This document shows, piece by piece, positions 1 through 5,033 of a stretch of DNA of 5,033 nt; within the stretch, counting starts at the first letter, position 1; each line of letters starts with the position of its first letter. Below the pieces are notes generated by a model that saw nothing but the letters and a program-made list of their open reading frames with translations, was not told where the DNA came from and made no database searches. Source of the DNA: an uncultured Planctomycetaceae bacterium (lineage in GTDB: Bacteria; Planctomycetota; Planctomycetia; Pirellulales; Pirellulaceae). The stretch covers positions 1 through 5,033 of the forward strand of contig CALBTA010000542.1 in assembly GCA_937967755.1 (NCBI GenBank), written 5' to 3'. The position numbers and the translations under genes are program-made.

Positions 1-294
1 CTGCAAGTGCTGGTCAAAGGCCCCAACCCGCAGGACATTCAGCTTTCGGTGGGCGAGGTTGATCCGGCCGATGTGCTGCATGTCGAACTGGCAACCGAAA
101 GCCCGTCGCGGATCAACGATGGGGCGGTGTTGCTGTACCCACTGACGATCACAGTTCCGCCCGGTGCCCGGCCCGTCAGTTACCTAGGGCAAAAAACCGG
201 CGGCAGCCCAAAGTTCGGTACAATCGTTATAGAGACCACGCACCCGCAGGCGAAACAGATATTGTTGCATGTGAAGTTTGCCGTCGAGGGATGA
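1..294 (+). CDS. DUF1573-like secreted protein, C-terminal end (partial, 5' end outside window)
   Basis: The frame is open from the first base, so this is the last 97 codons of a gene that begins to the left. A GTG at position 7 is only an internal valine. The visible protein is rich in beta-strand-like stretches. It has a segment that reads like an immunoglobulin-like or ASH-type fold (LLYPLTITVPPGARPVSYLG), and it ends with GTIVIETTHP, a short spacer and HVKFAVEG before TGA. That ending, in which a value 'per the fluctuations of' a standard domain closes with IETTHP...L.V.FAVEG, is what I recall from the DUF1573 proteins that are abundant and exported in planctomycetes. Their function is unknown. 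The lipoprotein gene downstream is on the same strand 115 bp away, so cotranscription is possible but not shown. The spacer 295-409 has no ORF, strong promoter or terminator that I can see. The family call is from memory of the pattern, not a profile search. Confidence 0.7.
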   Translation: MQVLVKGPNPQDIQLSVGEVDPADVLHVELATESPSRINDGAVLLYPLTITVPPGARPVSYLGQKTGGSPKFGTIVIETTHPQAKQILLHVKFAVEG

Positions 295-409
295 GTTTGC
301 CGATGGATGGGGTGAATGCTAGCACGGCCGAAAACGGAGCAAGGCTCGTCGAAACATCCTATCTTTGAGACGTTAGCCGCGACTGACTTGGAATGAACGG
401 CCCGAAGCA

Positions 410-2038
410 ATGATCAATTCCCGCTGGAAAAACTTGGCAACGCCGCCCGCGCTGATCGTTTGCACCTTGGCATTGTTGAGCGCCGGCTGCCCAAACGCCG
501 AGCCGGTTGCCGACTTGCCGACGCGCGAATCGATGCCGGGAATCGCTCGCGGCGACTTGAAACAATCTCTTCGACTGACCAACGTGCAGTTCGTCGCCAA
601 GGAAGCGGACGCTGAAACTGATGCCAGCGAAGAGTCGAAAGACGGCGATTCGAAATACAGTGCGGACGCGGATAAGAAATACCCGCCGTTGTTCGAAGGT
701 TGGAAGAAACCGGTGCTGACGCTGTACTTCAGCGGGCGTCAGCATGGTTACATCGAACCGTGCGGATGCACCGGGCTGGCGAATCAGAAGGGTGGCTTGA
801 ATCGCCGGCATGTGTTGTACGGGCAGTTGAAAGAGAAAGGTTACAACCCGGTCGCGATTGATATCGGCAACCAGGTGCGGCGTTTTGGCCGCCAGCCGGA
901 GATCAAATTCCAAACGACTGTGAGCGGTTTGAAGACGATTGGCTACGAGGCGATCGGCTATGGGCCGGACGACTTGCGGCTATCGGCTGGCGAGTTGCTT
1001 TCCGCCGCGATCGGAATCGACGGCAAGCCCGCCCCGTTCGTTTGCGCCAACGTGAACATTTTGGGGCAAACCGCGCCGCTGAAAGTTATCGAATCGGGCG
1101 GGAAGAAAATCGGCTTGACCGCGGTGCTCGGCAAAGCACATCAGCGCGGCATCACCAGCGACGAGATTGAACTGACGGATCCCGACGCAGCGCTCGGCAA
1201 AGTTTTGCCGAAGTTGAAAGACGCCGAGTGTGATGTGTACGTGCTGCTCGCGCACACCGGCATGGATGATTCCAAGCGGCTGGGCAAGAAGTACCCGCTG
1301 TTCGATTTGGTCGTCACTGCCGGCAGCGCAGGCGAACCGGCCCACCGGTTGGAAGCGATGGAAGGCACCGATGGCCAGTTGGTGCAGGTTGGAACCAAAG
1401 GGATGTACGTCAGCGCCGTTGGCGTATTCGAAGGCGACGGTCCGCGTTTCCGCTTGCAGCGTACGCCGCTGGACGGCCGCTTCCCCGATTCGAAAGAGAT
1501 GTTGGCGTTGATGGCTTCGTACCAGCAGCAGCTTGAAGCCGTTGGTCTGGCGGGCTTGGAAGTGAAGCCGCTGCCGCACCCCAGCGGACGGACGTTCGTC
1601 GGCAGCGCAGCGTGTGCCGATTGCCATGAAGAGGAATACGAAATTTGGAAGGAAACGCCGCACGCCCATGGCACCGATTCAATCGTGAACCCGGCCGAGC
1701 GGAGCGAGATCCCGCGGCATCACGACCCGGAGTGCCTGAGCTGCCATGTGACCGGTTGGAACCCGCAAGAGTATTACCCTTACAAGTCGGGCTATGAAAG
1801 TTTGGAAGGCAGCAAGGCGATGACGCAGATGGGTTGCGAGAACTGCCACGGCCCAGGTTCGCACCACGTCGCCGCTGAGAACGGCGAACTGGACGACGAA
1901 GACAAGTACCGGGCCGAGATGGTGCTAACCCTGAAAGCCGCCCGCGACACCTGCCTGCAATGCCACGACCTGGACAACAGCCCCGACTTTCACCTCGAAG
2001 GCGCGTTTGAAAAATATTGGGAACGAGTGAAGCATTGA
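410..2038 (+). CDS. Lipoprotein: UshA/5'-nucleotidase-like domain fused to tetraheme cytochrome c554-like domain
   Basis: A 542-residue exported protein, probably a redox or electron-transfer lipoprotein. Residues 1-27 form a lipoprotein signal: basic start, hydrophobic core, and LLSAGC with the predicted lipidated Cys27. The -3 residue is Ser rather than the usual Leu, so the lipobox is slightly off-consensus. Residues about 62-92 are an acidic linker. Residues about 100-355 resemble the metallophosphatase domain of UshA-like proteins: His112-Gly, Pro-Cys-Gly-Cys at 117-120, the IDIGN strand at 150-154, GYGPDDL at 183-189 and AHTG at 281-284. Most metal ligands of true nucleotidases are missing. 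Residues about 396-525 carry four CxxCH heme motifs (His406, His446, His480, His519), with GPGSHH at 481-486 and WKETPHAH at 413-420 offering possible distal heme ligands. This matches cytochrome c554-type domains. ATG 410 is chosen because the signal peptide begins there. No good ribosome site is visible. Electron partner and substrate are unknown. Confidence 0.87.
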   Translation: MINSRWKNLATPPALIVCTLALLSAGCPNAEPVADLPTRESMPGIARGDLKQSLRLTNVQFVAKEADAETDASEESKDGDSKYSADADKKYPPLFEGWKKPVLTLYFSGRQHGYIEPCGCTGLANQKGGLNRRHVLYGQLKEKGYNPVAIDIGNQVRRFGRQPEIKFQTTVSGLKTIGYEAIGYGPDDLRLSAGELLSAAIGIDGKPAPFVCANVNILGQTAPLKVIESGGKKIGLTAVLGKAHQRGITSDEIELTDPDAALGKVLPKLKDAECDVYVLLAHTGMDDSKRLGKKYPLFDLVVTAGSAGEPAHRLEAMEGTDGQLVQVGTKGMYVSAVGVFEGDGPRFRLQRTPLDGRFPDSKEMLALMASYQQQLEAVGLAGLEVKPLPHPSGRTFVGSAACADCHEEEYEIWKETPHAHGTDSIVNPAERSEIPRHHDPECLSCHVTGWNPQEYYPYKSGYESLEGSKAMTQMGCENCHGPGSHHVAAENGELDDEDKYRAEMVLTLKAARDTCLQCHDLDNSPDFHLEGAFEKYWERVKH

Positions 2039-2076
2039 CGCCCCCGGCGACACCGACACCCTCGCGGATTAGCACG

Positions 2077-3087
2077 TCAACTTCCCGCCGAAGTGAATAT
2101 GCACAACGGCTCGTCCATTCCCAAGCCCTGGAAGAACCCGATGTAGTAGAACATCGCGGGAGCGACCAGGATCAGACTGTCGAAACGGTCGAGCAGCCCG
2201 CCATGACCGGGTAGCAAGGCCCCCATGTCTTTGATGCCGATGTCTCGCTTGACCGACGACAGCATCAGGTCGCCTAGTTGGCCAAGCAAACTGACCAGTA
2301 AACCCATCGTAAGCAAATGCGCGGGATGGTTCAGCGGAGGCTCGGTGAACACGAATTGCCCAATCGCAGCGAACAGCAGGCTGCTGAGGACGAGCGCCCC
2401 TAAGGAACCGCCTAACGTTTTCCCGGGGCTGGTTTGAGGCGCGAGCTTGCGGCGGCCGAAAAGTTTTCCGCACATGAAAGCCAGCACGTCGTTCAGTTCG
2501 ACAGATAGCAACAGCAAGATCAGAACCGGCCGGTAACCAGCGTCGTTCGCCAAGTAGCTGAGATGCCCTAGACCCGCTCCAAAAAGCGCGAAGGCCAGCG
2601 CCGCCAGCGCCACGCGCTGCAGATACCCTTCCGGTTTATCGGGCAGCAAGGCGACGATCGCTACTAGGCAAATGGTCACCGGAAACGCCGCGGTGAACAG
2701 CTCCCACCAATGGTCGAGCGCGCCGAAGTTAATAGCGACGATGCCGAGAATTGCCACTGCGTTTAACGGCAACTGCTTCGACAGCGGAGTGTTCCGCGCG
2801 AATTCGACGTAGCATCCAATCCCCAGCGCGGTAACTGTAAGCACGGTCCAGAAGGCACCGGCCAACGGCGGTCCGATCATCAGCGGGATTAGAACGAGCC
2901 AAGTGAAGTATCGCAGCCAAAGTTCGCGCCGCATCATCTCATCAATCCGCCGGCTGCGTGAAAGCCACAGCACCACCGCCGGAACGACCAACAGTACTAC
3001 TGCCAGCGCGAGCGTAATCCACAGAGTGACAGGGTGGTCGACCGCGTGACGCCAACCGAACAGCCGCTCGCGGGTTGCTTCGTTCAT
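2077..3087 (-). CDS. cdsA: Phosphatidate cytidylyltransferase (CDP-diacylglycerol synthase), CdsA family
   Basis: An integral membrane enzyme that converts phosphatidic acid and CTP to CDP-diacylglycerol and pyrophosphate, the precursor for bacterial phospholipid head groups. With the start chosen here the protein has 336 residues, slightly longer than common CdsA proteins. The full CdsA signature is present at residues 277-303 (bases 2179-2259): S-x-V-K-R, K-D, P-G-H-G-G and D-R-F-D, with no deviation. Upstream of it, ELNDVLAF, GKLFGRRKLAP and SPGKTLGG (about 197-228) match the cytoplasmic loop of the family. Several hydrophobic segments fit a multi-pass protein (about 21-42, 61-92, 110-120, 135-148, 159-178, 186-200, 229-246, 258-270, 305-320). 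The open frame extends to an ATG at 3153, but those 22 extra residues run into the inverted-repeat element and look non-coding, so ATG 3087 (MNEATRERLF) is preferred. It lies downstream of a CDP-alcohol phosphatidyltransferase gene, which would use its product. Its stop faces that of the lipoprotein gene 38 bp away. Confidence 0.93.
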   Translation of the reverse strand: MNEATRERLFGWRHAVDHPVTLWITLALAVVLLVVPAVVLWLSRSRRIDEMMRRELWLRYFTWLVLIPLMIGPPLAGAFWTVLTVTALGIGCYVEFARNTPLSKQLPLNAVAILGIVAINFGALDHWWELFTAAFPVTICLVAIVALLPDKPEGYLQRVALAALAFALFGAGLGHLSYLANDAGYRPVLILLLLSVELNDVLAFMCGKLFGRRKLAPQTSPGKTLGGSLGALVLSSLLFAAIGQFVFTEPPLNHPAHLLTMGLLVSLLGQLGDLMLSSVKRDIGIKDMGALLPGHGGLLDRFDSLILVAPAMFYYIGFFQGLGMDEPLCIFTSAGS

Positions 3088-3124
3088 GTTCAGGTAGGTG
3101 ATGTTGAGTGCTACTGCGGTGTGC

Positions 3125-3185
3125 CACTGCTTGAAGTCGAATCCGCATTGCATTTACATATTTCGTTCCACGACTTCAAGCAGTG
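3125..3185. repeat. Hairpin A/B of the nested repeat
   Basis: The 15-bp perfect arms cactgcttgaagtcg (3125-3139) and its reverse complement (3171-3185) enclose a 31-nt loop. No T-run follows the stem on either strand, so it does not look like an intrinsic terminator. The arm tails (gaagtcg/cgacttc) differ from those of hairpin C/D, which ties A to B as a specific pair. Confidence 0.85.
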
Positions 3186-3207
3186 CTGAAGTTGGTTCGT
3201 GGTTTAG

Positions 3208-3269
3208 CACTGCTTGAAAGCGTGGCGACTGTGTGACGAATGAAAAATTGTTTTCGCTTTCAAGCAGTG
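3208..3269. repeat. Hairpin C/D of the nested repeat
   Basis: The 15-bp perfect arms cactgcttgaaagcg (3208-3222) and its reverse complement (3255-3269) enclose a 32-nt loop. Loop length is nearly the same as in hairpin A/B (31 nt), so the element looks like two related hairpin units side by side. It begins 16 bp after the stop codon of the phosphatidyltransferase gene in the direction of transcription, so it could act on the 3' end of that message. No T-run follows. Confidence 0.85.
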
Positions 3270-3284
3270 GCACACGGGATCGTC

Positions 3285-3872
3285 CTAGTTGGTTCTCAAG
3301 AAACTTGCCGCTCGCCAGAGCCGGCGGATGGCTGTTACGCTTCCGCCAACAATTACTATCGCCAACCCAATTGCCGCAACGCCTAGCGGTGTGTCTCCCT
3401 GATGATACGTCGGCTGCCAGGCAAGCGGTGTAAGCGCACAGTAGACGGCGACGAGTGTTACCGTTGCCATGCGCTGCGGTTTGGCCATCGGACCGCAATA
3501 GTCTTGTGGAGCGCCGGCGACCTTGGCGGCGGCCCGAACGTAGGCGGTGAAGACCGAAAGCAATGCGGCGATCAGGCCCAAAATCGGGCAACCGCCGACT
3601 GCGTAGCCCATGCCCACAAAGATCGCCGTATCGCTAACGCGGTCGGGCACTTCGTTGTAAAGTTCGCCGACGGGTGAAGCGACGTTCCGCTCGATCGCGA
3701 CCATGCCGTCGAACAAATTCGCCAGCAACCGGCACTGCGCCAACATCGCGGCTGCCATCCACAAGGCTCGCGTGAAAAATCCTTCCGTATGCGATGTGCC
3801 CGCCAGACAACCGCCAGCGATGATGGCCGCGACCATGCCGGCCACCGAAATCGCGTTAGGGCTGATGCCCAT
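3285..3872 (-). CDS. CDP-alcohol phosphatidyltransferase family protein; 5' end uncertain or disrupted
   Basis: A membrane enzyme expected to transfer a phosphatidyl group from CDP-diacylglycerol to an alcohol; the alcohol cannot be told from sequence. From the first ATG it has 195 residues. The family motif lies at residues 52-81 (bases 3630-3719): NLFDG, then A59, G69, N73 and D77, D81. Compared with the canonical D1xxD2GxxAR...GxxxD3xxxD4, D2 (Asp55) and D4 (Asp77) are kept, D1 and D3 are Asn (52, 73), and the Arg is Ile60. I recall a subfamily next to cdsA genes with similar NLxDG...NExPDR spacing, so this may be normal for it. Hydrophobic segments lie at about 8-25, 36-50, 82-108, 135-152 and 164-180. 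Family-like coding continues upstream of this ATG (3873-3956, including ASLETPWARRIAAGLAG) to a TAA at 3957-3959, without ATG, GTG or TTG. The true start may be a rare codon such as CTG 3932, or the gene may be broken at its 5' end. It precedes cdsA on the same strand. Confidence 0.82.
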   Translation of the reverse strand: MGISPNAISVAGMVAAIIAGGCLAGTSHTEGFFTRALWMAAAMLAQCRLLANLFDGMVAIERNVASPVGELYNEVPDRVSDTAIFVGMGYAVGGCPILGLIAALLSVFTAYVRAAAKVAGAPQDYCGPMAKPQRMATVTLVAVYCALTPLAWQPTYHQGDTPLGVAAIGLAIVIVGGSVTAIRRLWRAASFLRTN

Positions 3873-3956
3873 CCCGGCCAGCCCAGCGGCGATGCGCCTC
3901 GCCCAAGGGGTCTCGAGGCTGGCGATGGGCAGCCGTTCGAGCGGTTGGTATTTCTG
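3873..3956 (-). other. In-frame coding-like extension upstream of the phosphatidyltransferase ATG
   Basis: These 28 codons read QKYQPLERLPIASLETP followed by WARRIAAGLAG and run without a break into Met-Gly-Ile-Ser-Pro-Asn. A tryptophan-Ala-Arg-Arg helix just before the (L/I)(T/S)PNxxS segment is what I expect at the N-terminus of this enzyme family, so the stretch looks like former or present coding sequence. It is bounded upstream by TAA (3957-3959). The only near-start codons are CTG at 3930-3932 and 3879-3881 and ATC at 3924-3926 and 3891-3893. No ribosome site sits well before them; a GGGAG on the minus strand (3966-3970) is too far from CTG 3932. Confidence 0.6.
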
Positions 3957-3976
3957 TTATTGATTCTCCCGATCTA

Positions 3977-4840
3977 TCATGCGGACGAATCCCCGCAATC
4001 AGGTTCGCGCTGAGATTCTCCAAGTTGCTTTCTCTTCTTCACCGCATCGGCTACAGCCTCCGCAGTTTCTGGGTGCCCTGCCTTGTTCGCAATTCTGTGC
4101 GGTTCTTGCCCTTCTGAACCGTCAACATTGAGTGAAATCCCACCGCTAACGAGCCGCACCGCAACCTCCGTCCTTCCAAACGAAGCCGCCCAATAGAGAG
4201 CGTTGCGTCCATCCAAGTCAACCACATCGATTCTTGCACCAAAATCTAAGAGAAGCATCGCCGCGTCCGGATTGAACATGCACGCCCACATCAGCGGAGT
4301 CGCACCATGCTGGGTAGGAGTGTTCACATTTGCACCCGCTTTTAGAAGCGTCTCCACTGCGTCAACACTCCTGCTACCTGCGGCGAGATTGAGCGGGGTT
4401 GCGTTGCCGACGCCCAAAGATTCCAAATCAGCTCCTGCATTTAATAGGAGCCGGATGCACTCGGAACTGCCGCCTGCTGACGCTCTGTGCAGCGGTGTGT
4501 CATGCTCGGAGTCTCGCAACATGATGTTCGCGCCCGCTTCAATCAACAATGCAAGAACTTGTGTGTTTGCATTGAAGGCGGCTACATGTAGGGGACCACC
4601 ACCTCGACTGTCGCAAGGCGCGTTGATTGGTATGCCCCAATTTAGCAACGCGCGCATCGTGTCAGAATCCGCACTACGTGCTGCCAGAGCAATAAATGTC
4701 TCGTCTGCGTGAGACCTGGCTTGAGGGTCAAAACGGGATGCCAATAATTGTTGCAGCGCTGGCACGTCATGCAAGCGGATCGGTGCAGTGAATGCACGCA
4801 AACGATCACATTCTTCGGAAGTCGGCTTTCCGTTCATCAT
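3977..4840 (-). CDS. Ankyrin-repeat protein
   Basis: A 287-residue protein made almost entirely of ankyrin repeats, which are protein-binding modules; the partner is unknown. Repeats of about 33 residues are visible at about 46-74 (degenerate, ALAARSADSDTMRALLNWG), 79-107 (GGPLHVAAFN), 112-140 (DTPLHRASAGG), 145-173 (ATPLNLAAGS), 178-206 (ATPLMWACMFN), 210-238 (RNALYWAASFGR) and a weak last one at 243-267. A helical N-terminal cap (about 8-40) and a charged tail (268-287) flank them. There is no signal peptide or membrane segment, so it is probably cytoplasmic. Two ATGs in tandem (4840, 4837) are possible starts, with no clear ribosome site. The upstream partial frame ends 12 bp before, suggesting cotranscription. 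Its TGA overlaps an ATG (ATGA, 3980-3977) that is in frame with the phosphatidyltransferase but reads only seven codons to a TAA. GC appears somewhat lower than in cdsA, hinting at separate origin. Ankyrin proteins can serve as immunity proteins to toxins; that role here is only a possibility. Confidence 0.92.
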   Translation of the reverse strand: MMNGKPTSEECDRLRAFTAPIRLHDVPALQQLLASRFDPQARSHADETFIALAARSADSDTMRALLNWGIPINAPCDSRGGGPLHVAAFNANTQVLALLIEAGANIMLRDSEHDTPLHRASAGGSSECIRLLLNAGADLESLGVGNATPLNLAAGSRSVDAVETLLKAGANVNTPTQHGATPLMWACMFNPDAAMLLLDFGARIDVVDLDGRNALYWAASFGRTEVAVRLVSGGISLNVDGSEGQEPHRIANKAGHPETAEAVADAVKKRKQLGESQREPDCGDSSA

Positions 4841-4852
4841 AAACGCGAATTG

Positions 4853-5032
4853 CTAATACACTGGCTTGGTCGAGCGATTTTGCGGTCCGACCGCAGCGTT
4901 GAGCTCATTTCGGAGTTCAGTTTCGGCCTTCTCCATTGTCGCGGAGTACTGCGGACCTGTCATACTCGAAGCAGTTGTCATGCTGAGAAGCATGCGATTT
5001 CGATATTGATTGACTGCTCTCGCCACGCGAGT
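4853..5032 (-). CDS. C-terminal end of an unidentified protein (partial, enters from right edge)
   Basis: On the minus strand a frame is open from the window edge for 59 codons and ends in TAG at 4855-4853. It reads TRVARAVNQYRNRMLLSMTT, then ASSMTGPQYSATMEKAETEL, then RNELNAAVGPQNRSTKPVY. The composition is protein-like, and the middle (MEKAETELRNELNAAVG) looks like an amphipathic helix. An open frame this short could occur by chance, but its strand and the 12-bp gap to the ankyrin ATG fit a coding gene upstream in the same operon. I do not recognise a family. Starts at internal Met codons are possible, so it could also be a small gene of its own, but the frame continuing to the edge favours a longer protein. 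Confidence 0.5.
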   Translation of the reverse strand, partial: TRVARAVNQYRNRMLLSMTTASSMTGPQYSATMEKAETELRNELNAAVGPQNRSTKPVY

Positions 5033-5033
5033 T

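Larger units (their letters stand above)
3119..3275. repeat. Nested four-copy inverted-repeat element between phosphatidyltransferase gene and cdsA
   Basis: Four copies of the core cactgcttgaa occur in alternating orientation: A 3125-3135 (+), B 3175-3185 (-), C 3208-3218 (+) and D 3259-3269 (-). The matching extends past the core in a pairwise manner. A and B share 15 bp perfectly (3125-3139 with 3171-3185). C and D share 15 bp (3208-3222 with 3255-3269). The outer pair A and D share 17 bp (3119-3135 with 3259-3275). The inner pair B and C share 13 bp (3175-3187 with 3206-3218), and more with one mismatch. The DNA or RNA can therefore fold as two side-by-side hairpins, as one nested hairpin, or as a four-way junction. 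The element fills almost the whole space between the two genes. It resembles a REP/MITE-like dispersed palindromic element; whether other copies exist in the genome cannot be seen here. Confidence 0.9.

Noticed and set aside
295..409. Promoter or terminator in the spacer before the lipoprotein gene
   Set aside because: Only a 4-bp stem (gagc/gctc near 336-346) and no convincing -35/-10 pair were seen.
980..1669. Minus-strand open frame (229 codons) inside the lipoprotein gene
   Set aside because: It is fully antisense to a well-supported coding region and has no family-like motifs.
1410..2075. Long minus-strand open frame (221 codons) opposite the cytochrome region
   Set aside because: It is antisense to the four CxxCH motifs, is very rich in Arg, Ser and Gly, and shows no recognisable domain. 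It is a shadow of the GC-rich plus-strand gene.
2039..2076. Bidirectional terminator between the convergent genes
   Set aside because: The 38-bp spacer has no clear hairpin with flanking T or A runs.
3119..3275. CRISPR array
   Set aside because: The copies alternate in orientation, are too short, and pair with each other. A CRISPR array has direct repeats with spacers.
3119..3275. Intrinsic transcription terminator
   Set aside because: The hairpins have long loops (31-32 nt) and no T-run follows any stem on either strand.
3154..3591. Minus-strand frame (145 codons) across the phosphatidyltransferase gene and the repeat
   Set aside because: It overlaps the recognised enzyme in another frame and runs through the inverted repeats; no domain is seen.
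4203..4712. Plus-strand open frame (169 codons) opposite the ankyrin gene
   Set aside because: The minus strand encodes clear, regularly spaced ankyrin repeats; the periodic plus-strand frame is only their mirror.

Overview
The window looks like chromosomal DNA from a planctomycete, most likely in or near the Pirellulaceae. The reasons are moderately high GC, genes with no obvious Shine-Dalgarno sequence, a DUF1573-type protein end, a lipoprotein joining a UshA-like domain to a cytochrome c554-type domain, and an intergenic inverted-repeat element. This placement is inferred from gene style; no marker gene proves it.

Left half, plus strand: the C-terminal end of a DUF1573-like secreted protein (1-294) is followed, after 115 bp, by a complete lipoprotein gene (410-2038). 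That protein has a degenerate metallophosphatase/5'-nucleotidase-like domain with a Pro-Cys-Gly-Cys motif, and then a four-heme (CxxCH x4) cytochrome c554-like domain. It should sit outside the cytoplasmic membrane and act in electron transfer or redox chemistry.

Right half, minus strand, in transcription order: the end of an unidentified protein entering from the right edge (5032-4853), an ankyrin-repeat protein (4840-3977), a CDP-alcohol phosphatidyltransferase (first ATG at 3872, stop at 3285), a 157-bp nested inverted-repeat element (3275-3119), and a CdsA-type phosphatidate cytidylyltransferase (3087-2077). CdsA would make CDP-diacylglycerol and the phosphatidyltransferase would use it, so these two form a phospholipid head-group module. 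The ankyrin gene and the reading frame upstream of it look like a separate accessory unit placed against that module. The lipoprotein gene and cdsA converge, with 38 bp between their stop codons.

The most notable points are these. (1) Family-like coding sequence for the phosphatidyltransferase continues upstream of its first ATG to an in-frame TAA, with no standard start codon in between. An in-frame ATG overlaps the ankyrin stop just before that TAA, which suggests a nonsense mutation, a truncation or an unusual start. (2) The pgsA-like/cdsA spacer holds four copies of one motif, arranged so that neighbouring arms can pair in two alternative ways. (3) The phosphatidyltransferase motif has Asn in place of two of the four usual Asp residues. 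(4) The lipoprotein's phosphatase domain has lost most of its metal ligands. I saw no tRNA, rRNA, CRISPR array, insertion sequence or clear intrinsic terminator.
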